IMG/VR virus record: IMGVR_UViG_3300009508_001156
Span: 47,069-111,068 of that record
Direction: 5' to 3' (one strand)
Source: a virus
Length of the DNA: 64,000 nt
Made by a program: the position numbers and the translations under genes
The notes under the pieces: model-generated
The model's database searches: none
What the model was told of the DNA's origin: nothing
Seen by the model: the letters and a program-made list of their open reading frames with translations, nothing else
Part shown: positions 27,501 through 35,080 of the stretch, in pieces
Layout of the letters: each line of letters opens with the position of its first letter
How positions within the stretch are numbered: position 1 is the first letter of the stretch

Positions 27501-28714
27501 TTAACAGTATATTGCAAGCTACAGGTGAGGCTGAGCGTGTGCTTTTCGCCAATATTGTTTGTATACGGCACACTCAATACTATGTTACGTGCATTTTGTG
27601 GTTGTATGCTATAACGCTCTGGGTCACTAGTTCTGTGCCATAATCTATATACACCTTGAGGGACATTAGCAAAGTTACCATCTGAATATCTAACACGTAT
27701 TCCGCTAGTACCTAAATTTTCCACGCTGTACAAGTTTCTGCTGTTTAATGCTAATGTGTTATATGTTAAAGTTTGACCGACAGTGTTGGGAACTTTTGTC
27801 CATTTGTTAACCACAGCACCAATAGTATCTATTTCTTGCAGGTAAACATCGCTTTCGTTAATGTTTGCTACTGCAAGATCTTGTGTACGATTTTCCACTG
27901 GAGTAGTGTAATTAAAATCTAAAAAGTTCAATATACCTTGTCGGAAAAACAAAAAGAATCCAGTGTCTGCACTGCTAGACCCTTTGCTATCATTTCGATA
28001 TATTAAATTAAATAAATTAGTTGGATCAGGATGTCTTTCATAAAAGTATCCTTCGTCCTCAAAATCTGGATTACACACATTAAAGTTTCTTTCTGTTCCG
28101 TTTATTCTAAGTGTAAAATTATACGCAATAGGGGAACCTGCAGGAGTGTTTAACTGATATAGTTCAGTTTTAACATTTCCAACTTCACCACTTTTAATTG
28201 GTGAAGTGAAACGATTAGTCTTACTCATTGCACTGTTTAAAATAGTAATAAACTGTTCGTAGCTTTGTGTATTGTTTTCATCGTCCCAATATATATTTCT
28301 ATTATTCAGTGTAGTACCTAAACTATCTGTGATGTTTTCGGTGGTTTTAATGTTAACTATTTTTAACAATCCGCTCGCTGGCACATTTCTTTTAGGATTA
28401 TATCCTAACATACGTGCTAGTTTGAACACCGAATCTCTGCGTTCTGCAGTTTCTAAAAAGTTTTCTCTGGAATTTAAATCCATCCTAAACGCTAAACTCT
28501 GCGCTAAGTATGCTAATAATTCAATGATACTAATGAATTCACTACTTTCGATGTAGTCATTAAAGTTTTCTGGAAAATTTGTTTTAATATAGTCTACCAT
28601 TGCAAGACGCATGGTATCAAAGTCATACGCCTGAAAATTAACATTATTAAAAACTTTATATGCTATTTTCCAATCTTCAGCAGCAAACAAGTTTTGTTGT
28701 CTAGATACGGTCAT
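24578..28714 (-). CDS. 6: Baseplate wedge protein gp6 (T4-like), 1,378 aa
   Basis: This is a core baseplate wedge subunit, which in T4 dimerises to form the ring around the hub and triggers sheath contraction. The N-terminus (EDWKIAYKVFNNVNFQAYDF, then FISIIELLAYLAQSLAFRMDLNSRENF and LARMLGYNPKRNVPASG) is the characteristic gp6 opening of T4-like marine phages. At 1,378 aa it is about twice T4 gp6 (660 aa), as is usual in that group. The C-terminus (FDVNNWEFGETFYFTELSTY, then NIGSIVILP) keeps the baseplate J-like pattern. The start ATG at 28714 follows AAGGAA, 11 nt after gp25 ends, so gp25 and gp6 form one operon. The giant gene follows 3 nt later. Confidence 0.9.
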   Translation of the reverse strand: MTVSRQQNLFAAEDWKIAYKVFNNVNFQAYDFDTMRLAMVDYIKTNFPENFNDYIESSEFISIIELLAYLAQSLAFRMDLNSRENFLETAERRDSVFKLARMLGYNPKRNVPASGLLKIVNIKTTENITDSLGTTLNNRNIYWDDENNTQSYEQFITILNSAMSKTNRFTSPIKSGEVGNVKTELYQLNTPAGSPIAYNFTLRINGTERNFNVCNPDFEDEGYFYERHPDPTNLFNLIYRNDSKGSSSADTGFFLFFRQGILNFLDFNYTTPVENRTQDLAVANINESDVYLQEIDTIGAVVNKWTKVPNTVGQTLTYNTLALNSRNLYSVENLGTSGIRVRYSDGNFANVPQGVYRLWHRTSDPERYSIQPQNARNIVLSVPYTNNIGEKHTLSLTCSLQYTVNNSLPAESIAAIKERAPQTFYTQNRMVNAQDYNVFPLSQSNNILKLKATNKTHAGHSRYVDINDPTGTFQNIDTFADDAYLYIDDRNPTETIIVNSNVTPLELATSIIPNRLKGQPVNNFVYYTLRNIWIDPAKNGIVDVFEFSEADNVLWNPLPSAERSKTGYLTETFTTGTRNILVNNVAGKTEILKQNNFIKFVNPIDSSEYKWCRIINVENSGALSAGVNTSVGPWTLSEEIEATWQACEVIVSLRKLFTVAEAELIQTEIRNKRSFGLGYNLQTDTFYIIPDSLLTADSKAGKFALDNGQAGAYSWLVLLNYSPVDQFSYRYDVTLRGNDYVVQSRDDIRFYNVKNSGTIKDKITFTTVNTRSGDTETFSWQGTTFLNSFTGTTFEPIGISANLPLKTRATTWKDLEAQWVSNFGLLKPINSSLVSITNNNQYVSEASTGLNVYFKTGALASESNLVIAANTGLISVLPSKITVPFNNTTFGVNVVESTGTPFIAYRQLPNNGVPGTDEVIFKAEEGGVPYSYGEGGNSLDSSTVGRLYLLDYNPVTETGNIEYRNIQNHDLHSSSDITGAVSRDKLVLRYITNKEKLSVPIDWELIDTFKESDGYVDPRKVKVAPIDTDRDLVPDRPLQFSEYVNPEDYVLFEYYKDFDGTSYDIPVSGVIADFRREDNLLINNTAGTVTPLRYTDIYSFSDLKWIIVKNDAVANLFINISSAAGLVIFSVGSGKVFQVTRVSTSDTELLVLETSDYFVRIGRGKNQNTATDSTTNGIIRWQHNASSSVRVDPSISNIVEMILLTQSYNDLVNRWKSNQSGEFPIEPTTDQLSLEFSGLNTYKTASDTLVFRSSKFKLLFGNQADEEFKAKFRVVKLSDQISDNELKSGIISTINEYFDVNNWEFGETFYFTELSTYIHQKLGSNIGSIVILPKNISGKFGELFQVKAESNELFISTASVNDIEIISRIDNQTLRADI

Positions 28715-28725
28715 TTATAATTCCT

Positions 28726-29100
28726 TTAGCTGAGTCTTTCTTCTGCACTTCGTGTATAACTGAGATAAAGAGTATCGCTGTTTCCTGAAAAAACATACTC
28801 TAATTGGACTTCGCTTCTCAGTGTGTGTTCTGCTACCACAGTATTAATTCTAAGCAGTTTCACTCGAGGATCTCTAGCAATAATCCTTTTTATATCCTCA
28901 TCTACAGCACTTTCCAGTTCTACAGTGTCAGGATCCATTAACACTTCCCAAATAATACATCCGTAATTTGGTCTCATTACTCGTTCACCGCGCTTAGTAT
29001 AAAATTCGTTTAGCAGATCACGTTTTACTAGAACATCGTCGATCACGGTGTAAGGTGCTCGAATTGTATCTACGGTGCTCATTCCAATAAAATTTGCCAT
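28726..29100 (-). CDS. 25: Baseplate wedge protein gp25 (T4-like), 124 aa
   Basis: gp25 is a small lysozyme-fold baseplate wedge protein at the inner ring; with gp6 and gp53 it forms the wedge core. The length (124 aa) is close to T4 gp25 (132 aa). The segment 'VLVKRDLLNEFYTKRGERVMRPNYGC, then IWEVLMDPDT' contains the family's hallmark 'RGERxMxPxxG...ixxxlfep' (an E-R-V-M core). It is the first gene of the minus-strand operon. The start codon ATG at 29100 has no Shine-Dalgarno. A GATAAATA box ends 6 nt before it, placing the predicted transcription start on the A of the ATG. Expression may therefore be from a leaderless late mRNA. Confidence 0.92.
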   Translation of the reverse strand: MANFIGMSTVDTIRAPYTVIDDVLVKRDLLNEFYTKRGERVMRPNYGCIIWEVLMDPDTVELESAVDEDIKRIIARDPRVKLLRINTVVAEHTLRSEVQLEYVFSGNSDTLYLSYTRSAEERLS

Positions 29101-29105
29101 ACTGT

Positions 29106-29113
29106 TATTTATC
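29106..29113 (-). promoter_or_regulatory. Late promoter box GATAAATA of the gp25-gp6 operon
   Basis: The minus strand reads GATAAATAACAGTATGG. Five bases separate the box from the ATG of gp25. If the box occupies -13 to -6 as in T4, base +1 is the A of the start codon. It is the only evident promoter for the 29-kb operon. Confidence 0.7.
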
Positions 29114-29139
29114 GGTTAAATTAACTAGTACTTTAATAC

Positions 29140-29168
29140 TTGACTTTGATTAGAAGTGCATGTATAAT
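29140..29168 (+). promoter_or_regulatory. Sigma70-type promoter (TTGACT-17 nt-TATAAT)
   Basis: TTGACT at 29140-29145 and TATAAT at 29163-29168 are separated by exactly 17 nt. This near-consensus host-type promoter points at the two small plus-strand genes and would allow early transcription by unmodified host RNA polymerase. The predicted start is about 29175, leaving a leader of about 70 nt before the ATG at 29245. Confidence 0.8.
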
Positions 29169-29173
29169 GGTTA

Positions 29174-29209
29174 CTAAGCGTAAGAGATTTTACGTGAGGC
29201 GGTACTTAG
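29174..29209 (+). other. Nested hairpin in the leader of the small early genes
   Basis: CTAAG (29174-29178) can pair with CTTAG (29205-29209), enclosing a perfect stem CGTAA/TTACG (29079+100 to 29094+100, i.e. 29179-29183 with 29190-29194) with loop GAGATT. It sits at the predicted 5' end of the transcript from the sigma70-type promoter. The role is unknown: mRNA stability or translational control are possibilities. I do not recognise a riboswitch class. Confidence 0.35.
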
Positions 29210-29244
29210 CGGTGCCATTTAATTAAGATAATCTGGTAATAGTT

Positions 29245-29544
29245 ATGCGAAAAATTAAGCTATCCAAACAGTTCGATGATATTTGGGCGTTGGCTAAAAA
29301 GCGTAATGAAGAACAGGGTGCTGTTTATGGATTTGAAGTAGATAAATCTCCTCGATTTCATAAAATCTTTACCAATTCAATATCTAAAGACAACAATAAT
29401 AGATTTGTTGTAATGGGTATCTACGATAGCGTAAAGAAAAAATACTCTTTGTTCGACACTATAAACTTGAGTGGTAACTATCGTTACAACAAAAACCAGG
29501 AACCAAAAGAGTTCCGGGATATGATCAAGTTGATTAACGGCTAA
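29245..29544 (+). CDS. Small phage protein of unknown function (99 aa)
   Basis: I do not recognise this family. The 99-aa product is basic and charged (MRKIKLSKQFDDIWALAKKR), with a central segment RFVVMGIYDSVKKKYSLFD that reads like two beta strands, and no signal peptide, membrane segment or cysteine pair. It is the first gene behind a near-consensus sigma70-type promoter and is followed by a strong terminator. Unlike its late, minus-strand neighbours it is therefore probably expressed early. Early phage genes of this size are often host-takeover proteins, but nothing here shows a specific target. The start ATG has only weak Shine-Dalgarno potential. Confidence 0.7.
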   Translation: MRKIKLSKQFDDIWALAKKRNEEQGAVYGFEVDKSPRFHKIFTNSISKDNNNRFVVMGIYDSVKKKYSLFDTINLSGNYRYNKNQEPKEFRDMIKLING

Positions 29545-29578
29545 ATCTAATATTTGCCATATTAAATAGTCGTACCTC

Positions 29579-29606
29579 TAGGGGGCAGTTACTGCCCCCT
29601 TATTTT
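29579..29606 (+). terminator. Rho-independent terminator after the 99-aa gene
   Basis: GGGGGCAG (29581-29588), loop TTA, CTGCCCCC (29592-29599), followed by TTATTTT. The stem is 8 GC-rich pairs plus one A-T pair. The T-rich tail is on the plus strand, so it ends the transcript from 29175. It may leak into the next small gene. Confidence 0.85.
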
Positions 29607-29636
29607 AATGTTTTTATATGGTTAGGATAAGTATAT

Positions 29637-29852
29637 ATGACACAATTAGAATTGGAGATCCCCGTAGTGGCTAATCACGAAAAGTCAGAATTAGAAATGT
29701 ACAGACGAAAAGTTGTGAGCATGAGCAATGAAATTGACCTGCTTAGATCTCAAATTGCCGAAGAAACAAAACAAAAATACGCTGCCTATATAAAGATTGC
29801 TGAACTTACTAGTAATAAGATTATTGATGGCCAGACCAAGGTTCTGCCGTAG
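29637..29852 (+). CDS. Small coiled-coil protein of unknown function (71 aa)
   Basis: The 71-aa product has a long helical, heptad-like stretch over residues about 17-58 (LEMYRRKVVSMSNEIDLLRS onwards), consistent with a coiled coil and oligomerisation. No enzyme motif is seen. The start ATG at 29637 follows AGGAT. It lies beyond the terminator at 29579-29606, so it depends on read-through or an unseen promoter. Its last 32 nt overlap the 3' end of gp5 on the other strand (29821-29852), a tail-to-tail arrangement in which the two transcripts would be complementary. I do not recognise a family. Confidence 0.6.
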   Translation: MTQLELEIPVVANHEKSELEMYRRKVVSMSNEIDLLRSQIAEETKQKYAAYIKIAELTSNKIIDGQTKVLP

Positions 29853-31353
29853 GCATAGTTGATACTATAGTATCTATTTGATTTTGTGTTCCTGTTCTTT
29901 CCCCATTAGTAGGAGCTGCTGCCGCCTGTCCTGACAAAGCATTAGTTCTAACAAACTCAGGTGGTTCTAACGCAGCATCTAAAAAGCTCTGTACTGTTAT
30001 AACAGGCGCCCTAGGAGTACTAGCAGCTCCGTTTGCTATTGAAGTTCCTTGTGAGCCAATTTGGGGTCCTGAAGAACTGTTTAAATTCACTGTGGAACCT
30101 GTAACATAGGTAGAGCCTCCGCCGTATAAACTGGCTGTGCCTCCGGCGCTGATTAAGCCTTGCCCGTCTGCGCCAACAACAAAATCGCCTTTTGTGGATA
30201 CTATAAATCCAATTGGTCCGCTAACGCTTTTGGTTGCTAGTCCGCTAATCAGTTGTATCTCTCCTGTAGCAGCCGTTACTTTGGCATTCAGACTAGCAGC
30301 CACATTAAAATCTGTTTTTGCTTCTACAGTAACTTGCCCTCCAGTTCCTGAAGCAGGAGTATATTCTCCAGCATCTCCAGTATAGTTTTCTGTTCCTGTG
30401 TTATCCCCTGCTGCTTTAATGTTTACGTTTTGTCCTGCTTCAATATTAACATTTTGATCTGCACGTATATTAAAATCACCTTTTGCTCGCATGTTAATGT
30501 CAGTATCTGAATAGACATTAACATCACCATCTGCACCAAGCTCTACCCATGCTGTGCCTTTTTTGTTTATTACATACGTAATACCAGTTGTGTCATCCAT
30601 TAATATTTGGGCGCCGCCAGCTGTTCTCAATCGAATCAAGCGACTTTCTATACTATCATCCATTACAAACTGATGGCCACCTAATCTATCACGATTGTTA
30701 TCTGGATCAACTGGTCCAGGAGTTAGTATGCCAAACACTTCTGATGGAGACTCTCTCCTTGCGCCTGATGTGCCGGCGCCGCGTACAGGATCGTTAATTA
30801 ACCCTTGTTTAACAATACCTTCTGCTAAATCAACTGCTACTGCTCTTATAGCATCGTTATGTGTTGCTCGTTCGTCATATTTGTTTTTCTCTGCAACTGG
30901 CATTGCAAGTCCAGGATCACTAAAATTTTTTCCTGCTGGCATACCAGGCACCATATGCTGTCGTTTATCTGAATATATACAACTAATCACATAAGGATAC
31001 TTTGTGTTATTATCTGCAAATGCAACTAAAAGCAAATTACCGATATCAGGCGGGACCATCCACATACCATATGATTTTTGAGTGGTGGTGTAGCCTTCTA
31101 TTGGGTTGTCACTAGTATTATCCACATTGGTTGTGCCTGCAAACGGCGAGGTCCAAAAACAATCAAATTGCTGACTGGTAAATTCTACATCCTTACCAAT
31201 ACTAGGTATCTCAACTTTTATCATGCCACTTCGACCTAGATCTTTTGTGCTAATAACTTCCGCAAGATAGATTCCGAACAACGGATTGTTACTCATTGTT
31301 TGTCTAAATGCAGAGTTTTTTCTGCTTTGTTTGTTAGTATCCATTTTAGCCAT
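29821..31353 (-). CDS. 5: Baseplate hub/spike protein gp5-like, without lysozyme domain (510 aa)
   Basis: This is the central hub and spike of the tail tip. Residues about 20-130 form the N-terminal OB-fold region (NPLFGIYLAEVISTKDLGRS, then MIKVEIPSIG, ending with WMVPPDIGNLLLVAFADNN and PYVISCIY). Residues about 265-430 contain short alternating V-x-V/I-x-A repeats (VNVYSDTDINMRAKGDF, VNIEAGQNVNIKAAG, FNVAASLNAKVTAATG), typical of the gp5C triple-stranded beta-helix needle. T4 gp5 (575 aa) has a lysozyme domain between these parts. Here the middle is a different linker (about 130-230) with no recognisable lysozyme catalytic motif. Its ATG overlaps the end of the 785-aa gene by 8 nt, so the two are translationally coupled. 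Confidence 0.85.
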   Translation of the reverse strand: MAKMDTNKQSRKNSAFRQTMSNNPLFGIYLAEVISTKDLGRSGMIKVEIPSIGKDVEFTSQQFDCFWTSPFAGTTNVDNTSDNPIEGYTTTQKSYGMWMVPPDIGNLLLVAFADNNTKYPYVISCIYSDKRQHMVPGMPAGKNFSDPGLAMPVAEKNKYDERATHNDAIRAVAVDLAEGIVKQGLINDPVRGAGTSGARRESPSEVFGILTPGPVDPDNNRDRLGGHQFVMDDSIESRLIRLRTAGGAQILMDDTTGITYVINKKGTAWVELGADGDVNVYSDTDINMRAKGDFNIRADQNVNIEAGQNVNIKAAGDNTGTENYTGDAGEYTPASGTGGQVTVEAKTDFNVAASLNAKVTAATGEIQLISGLATKSVSGPIGFIVSTKGDFVVGADGQGLISAGGTASLYGGGSTYVTGSTVNLNSSSGPQIGSQGTSIANGAASTPRAPVITVQSFLDAALEPPEFVRTNALSGQAAAAPTNGERTGTQNQIDTIVSTMPTAEPWSGHQ

Positions 31354-33703
31354 CAGTTTCGGTCTCTTCTGCTATAATTTCTGTTGCAGGCTCGTCTAGC
31401 CCGTGCAGTCTTATTGCTTTTGTTGTTACAGAAAATTGTCCTCCTGAAAACTTGTTAATGCAAGATTGGAATTTATACACTCCGCTAAAAGTTCTACTTG
31501 TTCCGTCGAATTTCCAATATCCTGTATTGTTGTCTTCGTCTCGCCAGTCAGGATCAGCTTTTTGTGGGCTTGCTATTCTCAGAAAAAATAAACTGTCATC
31601 TCTTTTAAAATTTGCTTTGGCTTCTGTGGGCTTGCTAAGATCTTGGCTAGCTAGAAACCAAGGGTCACCACGTAATTCTAAATCTATTTCAAGTAAAAAG
31701 TTTACACTATTTTGCTGCTCAGTGATAAAGCCAAACAATTTATTTCGTGTACTTCCGATCTGGGTTGTTCCTGCTTCGGCTACACTTTTAACATCTTTGC
31801 TGGCATCAGCTTTATTTGGTAGCGGTGGTATACTGCCTCCGGGTATATACCCTAGTTCTGCTAGAGTGCTAGCATCTACTGCACTATCGCTGGCAGCAGG
31901 AACAAAGTCTGTGCTGTACACATATCCGCTTGGTTCAGGAGTGTATGTTCCGCTTCCAGGACCAGCGCTTGCAACTTCAGGTGGTTCTGTGTTAAGTGTA
32001 GGTGAATTAATCGACAATCCCCCAAATAAATTTCTTTGTTCTTGATTTACCTGCTCTACTAATTCATTTAGTCCTGTTCGATCAGCCATTCTAGTCAATA
32101 TTTCGCTATCAGTTAGACCTAACACACTACCTAACTGATTTGCCACACTGCCCAATATATCTTCACTGCCTGACTGTAAACTAGTTACGGCATCTACAAA
32201 ATCACCGAACACGTTTTTATCAGCTTTTTCTTTTGCTTTTCCTAACATACTGTCTAGTCTACCAGCAAAGCTAGTATCTTCACCTGCTGGTGTAGAATCA
32301 CTTAACTTATTTTGGCTTGTCTGGCTAACTTCTCCAATTGCACCATACTTTGGCGGTAGCATTGATCCAGTACCATTATTATATTTTATATCTAGATTTA
32401 ATATCTGATCGTTTACCCCTGTAAAAAAGTACCCATATGCTTTTAATAAGCTACCGCTCTCTTTATACTGTTTTACCCTTTCTTTTAAATCTGATAATTC
32501 TGGATTTAATTCTTGTATATCCACTGCTACATTTGGATTTGCTGTTTTAAACAGCAGAGGCACAAATGTGTATTTGCGAGCGTAATCATTTCTACTAGGA
32601 TCAAATTCCAAACGTTCTACTCGGGTATCTATTTTAAACCAGCTAATAAATGCTTGGTCTTTTTTTACAGGACTATCAGGGTCGTCTATATTTTCCTTCC
32701 TAGAACACTTTGTATAAAACTCTGGACACATGCTCAACAGTATATACATATACTCTGCTATACTTGTTCCTTCTTTTATGCTTAGATTGTCGCCGTCAAA
32801 TTGTATTTCTGGAGCAGTACCACTATCAATAGGGTCAGCATCTAATGCTGCTTGTTGCTCTAGTTTTGTTCTTATATCCCATGTCTCGTTCATTATACGA
32901 TTTACTGATTCAGCTTGCCCTTTGTCTTTGCTGGTTATCAAAGAATCATCTGAAATGATGCTTAAACTGGTTCCCACAGATCCGTTTGAACTTGCACCAA
33001 TTAACTCTGATAAATCAATTTCTATTTTGTCTGAAACTTCGTATGAAGTTGTATTTTCGTGCCACTCTTTTAAGGCTGTGACAAACGATTCTACGTGTTC
33101 AGTTATAGTTGCTCCAGTAGACGTAATAGTTTGAGGTGTTCGATAAACAGTGTCTTTGTAAGCAACAGTGTCGGTAATTATTGCCTGCATATCATAAACA
33201 CTGCCACTTGCATCTAAACTTAAACTAAATTCAGTGAGATCAATTTTGTAAACTATTGGTCCCAGTATTACTTGGGGTACTCCGCCTTCTTCGTTGTCAT
33301 CAAAGTCTGTAGTATATCCTTGGAAGCGAATTTCGAGAAACATAGTTGTACTAGCAGAATTATCGTATCCTAGATATGCTTTTGCATATTGTATCTCGTC
33401 TAAAAAAGTAGCAGCACCAGGTTGTATAATGGTAAATCTGCATTTTAATTCAGTGCCCAAACTGGAATCTACCAGAGCATCTATTTCTAAATCGTCAATC
33501 TGTGTACCAGTAACTCCTGTTTGTGCTAATATAACAATGCCACTAGGTGGAGCAACCAGCGGACCAGAAGGGTTTGCCTCAAACTCAGGCTTAACCATTG
33601 TTAATCGTAAATTGTACGACGGGTTATCATAGAAATCTAGTATGTTCCCAAATACTTTGCCCACATAAGGGTCGTCAATTACTGGAACAGCATATTCTGG
33701 CAT
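31346..33703 (-). CDS. Baseplate hub-region structural protein (785 aa), gp27-like position
   Basis: I do not firmly recognise this family. The N-terminal third (about 1-230) is beta-rich, with segments such as NPSYNLRLTMVKPEFEANPS and TTMFLEIRFQGYTTDF that read like a tube or hub domain. The middle (about 250-460, e.g. MYILLSMCPEFYTKCS, FISWFKIDTRVERLEFD) would fit the second hub domain. A low-complexity linker rich in P, S and G (about 580-640) precedes a compact C-terminal domain (LLEIDLELRGDPWFLASQDL). It lies between gp53 and gp5, where the hub partner of gp5 (gp27 in T4, 391 aa) would be expected. The gp27 assignment is inference from context and overall pattern. The start ATG follows GGTGGG 9 nt upstream. 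Confidence 0.7.
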   Translation of the reverse strand: MPEYAVPVIDDPYVGKVFGNILDFYDNPSYNLRLTMVKPEFEANPSGPLVAPPSGIVILAQTGVTGTQIDDLEIDALVDSSLGTELKCRFTIIQPGAATFLDEIQYAKAYLGYDNSASTTMFLEIRFQGYTTDFDDNEEGGVPQVILGPIVYKIDLTEFSLSLDASGSVYDMQAIITDTVAYKDTVYRTPQTITSTGATITEHVESFVTALKEWHENTTSYEVSDKIEIDLSELIGASSNGSVGTSLSIISDDSLITSKDKGQAESVNRIMNETWDIRTKLEQQAALDADPIDSGTAPEIQFDGDNLSIKEGTSIAEYMYILLSMCPEFYTKCSRKENIDDPDSPVKKDQAFISWFKIDTRVERLEFDPSRNDYARKYTFVPLLFKTANPNVAVDIQELNPELSDLKERVKQYKESGSLLKAYGYFFTGVNDQILNLDIKYNNGTGSMLPPKYGAIGEVSQTSQNKLSDSTPAGEDTSFAGRLDSMLGKAKEKADKNVFGDFVDAVTSLQSGSEDILGSVANQLGSVLGLTDSEILTRMADRTGLNELVEQVNQEQRNLFGGLSINSPTLNTEPPEVASAGPGSGTYTPEPSGYVYSTDFVPAASDSAVDASTLAELGYIPGGSIPPLPNKADASKDVKSVAEAGTTQIGSTRNKLFGFITEQQNSVNFLLEIDLELRGDPWFLASQDLSKPTEAKANFKRDDSLFFLRIASPQKADPDWRDEDNNTGYWKFDGTSRTFSGVYKFQSCINKFSGGQFSVTTKAIRLHGLDEPATEIIAEETETDG

Positions 33704-33706
33704 AAT

Positions 33707-34012
33707 TTACCCACCAATTAGTTTTTGTACTGATTCTACTGCCGGTAAAATAATTTCTGTGCCTGCTTTAAAATCTCGTATAGGATCCTGTATAATATCT
33801 GGGTTTCGTAACGCAAAAACCCACCACACACTAGACTTTCCGTAAATTGAATGTGCGAGTAAATCAGGACGTTCATCATACCCGTGCCCTATTATATATA
33901 CTTCATCTTTAATGGATTTTTGTAATGCTGGTAAGTTGTTTACACCTAAAAAGATATCGCTAATCTTTTCTGCATTGTACATAAAACTGTCTTTACTATA
34001 ATTATAGTTCAT
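33707..34012 (-). CDS. 53: Baseplate wedge protein gp53 (T4-like), 101 aa
   Basis: gp53 clamps the gp6-gp25 wedges together. The 101-aa product ends in a LysM-like segment (WWVFALRNPDIIQDPIRDFKAGTEIILP): 'W..i...N...dp......Gt.i.iP' is the pattern shared by gp53 and LysM domains. T4 gp53 has 196 aa; the short form is common in marine T4-like phages. Its ATG overlaps the gp48 stop by one base (TAATG), giving stop-start coupled translation. It is followed 3 nt later by the 785-aa hub-region gene. Confidence 0.85.
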   Translation of the reverse strand: MNYNYSKDSFMYNAEKISDIFLGVNNLPALQKSIKDEVYIIGHGYDERPDLLAHSIYGKSSVWWVFALRNPDIIQDPIRDFKAGTEIILPAVESVQKLIGG

Positions 34013-34953
34013 TAAATAAATCCATCTTTGTAAAGTGCACCGTTTGCAACAGCTTGAAGGTCAAACTTTCTGCGTAGTTTTGTAGGTGTAAATGTGGGAC
34101 TCAGTGTGACTAATATGTTTGCCATTGTAGGCACATAAGTCACAGTGTCTTGAACTGTTACAGGCACATAGTCTACATTGTTGTCTAGTTGAAATTGATA
34201 GTTGGTTACTACTACTGGAACTTTATTAAAGCCGTGATCGCCCAAGTATTCAAAAACCATAACAGGAGGGGGTGTGCCATATCTGCCGTTTGCAACTGCA
34301 CTATCGCCATAAAACCCTTTAGTAGCAATACGTAAAAAAGTTAATACTGCTAACATGTATCTAGCTTCATATTGATCATTAGCAGTGAAGTCAGCAGTAA
34401 CAGGAATTTCAGGTGCCCTACTGTGAAAGTAAGTATTAATAGGGTAATTCATTCCCTGCATGTATTTTTGATCGTAATCGGCAGTACCGTTGAGAAAAAT
34501 ACTGGGGGTATGTTGCCATACCATACCGCCGCTTTCTTGTATAGGACGCATTAGGTAATCAGTAAATCCGTTACCACCTTCTCCGTTTTCAATACTAGCA
34601 GCATAAAATGTTTCTTCCCCACCTTTTTTTGGACGTAGTCTTGCTCTCCAATCATATGCATTTTCTAGTGCAGTACTGGATGCTACTTGCTCATCAGTTG
34701 GAAATGGATTAGCAATAGTTCCTTGTGCTTCAGCAATACTCTTAATGATTTTTTCACTAATTACCGCACCATAACTGTTATCACTATAGTTAGGAATACC
34801 ACCACCAAATCCAGGCAATGCAGTATTTAACAGGTTGCCAGCAGCATTTCGCAAGATAGGATTATTAATACTACGTATTGCGTCTCCAGCCTTATTGCTA
34901 AGAACGCTGCCTAGACTGTTTTTACTCTTATCAAAAAAATTGTCGAAAGACAT
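34012..34953 (-). CDS. 48: Tail tube cap/initiator protein gp48-like (313 aa)
   Basis: This protein caps the baseplate hub and nucleates tail-tube polymerisation. The segment 'DWRARLRPKKG' begins a tube-like beta domain. 'VWQHTPSIFLNGTADYD', 'EIPVTADFTANDQYEARYML' and 'AVLTFLRIATKGFYGD' match the pattern of gp48/gp54 proteins of T4-like cyanophages (T4 gp48 364 aa, gp54 320 aa). The N-terminal about 60 residues are a G/A/N-rich arm. It is the first gene of the minus-strand unit gp48-gp53-785aa-gp5. AGGGGAG lies just upstream of the ATG and a GATAAATA box lies 25 nt upstream. I cannot separate gp48 from gp54 by sequence alone. Confidence 0.75.
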   Translation of the reverse strand: MSFDNFFDKSKNSLGSVLSNKAGDAIRSINNPILRNAAGNLLNTALPGFGGGIPNYSDNSYGAVISEKIIKSIAEAQGTIANPFPTDEQVASSTALENAYDWRARLRPKKGGEETFYAASIENGEGGNGFTDYLMRPIQESGGMVWQHTPSIFLNGTADYDQKYMQGMNYPINTYFHSRAPEIPVTADFTANDQYEARYMLAVLTFLRIATKGFYGDSAVANGRYGTPPPVMVFEYLGDHGFNKVPVVVTNYQFQLDNNVDYVPVTVQDTVTYVPTMANILVTLSPTFTPTKLRRKFDLQAVANGALYKDGFI

Positions 34954-34977
34954 CTGCTCCCCTCTAAAGTATAAATG

Positions 34978-34985
34978 TATTTATC
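34978..34985 (-). promoter_or_regulatory. Late promoter box GATAAATA for gp48-gp53-hub-gp5
   Basis: The minus strand reads GATAAATACATTTATA. The predicted start is near 34972, giving a leader of about 19 nt that includes the AGGGGAG ribosome-binding site of gp48. Confidence 0.75.
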
Positions 34986-35008
34986 TGAATTATTAAACAT
35001 AGTTTTAA

Positions 35009-35016
35009 TATAAATA
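35009..35016 (+). promoter_or_regulatory. TATAAATA, exact T4 late promoter consensus, upstream of gp55
   Basis: TATAAATA at 35009-35016 points towards gp55 (ATG 35081). It is divergent from the GATAAATA box of gp48. It may allow late-phase autoregulated expression of gp55, but the exact match in AT-rich DNA could be chance. Confidence 0.4.
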
Positions 35017-35030
35017 ATCCGTTGTTTTGC

Positions 35031-35058
35031 TTGACTTTTATAGAAAATGTAGTAAAAT
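35031..35058 (+). promoter_or_regulatory. Sigma70-type promoter for gp55
   Basis: TTGACT (35031-35036) and TAAAAT (35053-35058) are spaced 16 nt apart. The -35 hexamer is identical to the one before the small early genes at 29140. The predicted start near 35065 gives a short leader with AAGGAG before the ATG at 35081. This would make the late sigma factor an early or middle gene. Confidence 0.6.
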
Positions 35059-35080
35059 TATGTATTAAGGAGTATGTTAT

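Noticed and set aside
31452-32045. 197-codon plus-strand frame inside the 785-aa hub-region gene
   Set aside because: It is antisense to a well-supported gene and shows no recognisable domain or ribosome-binding site.
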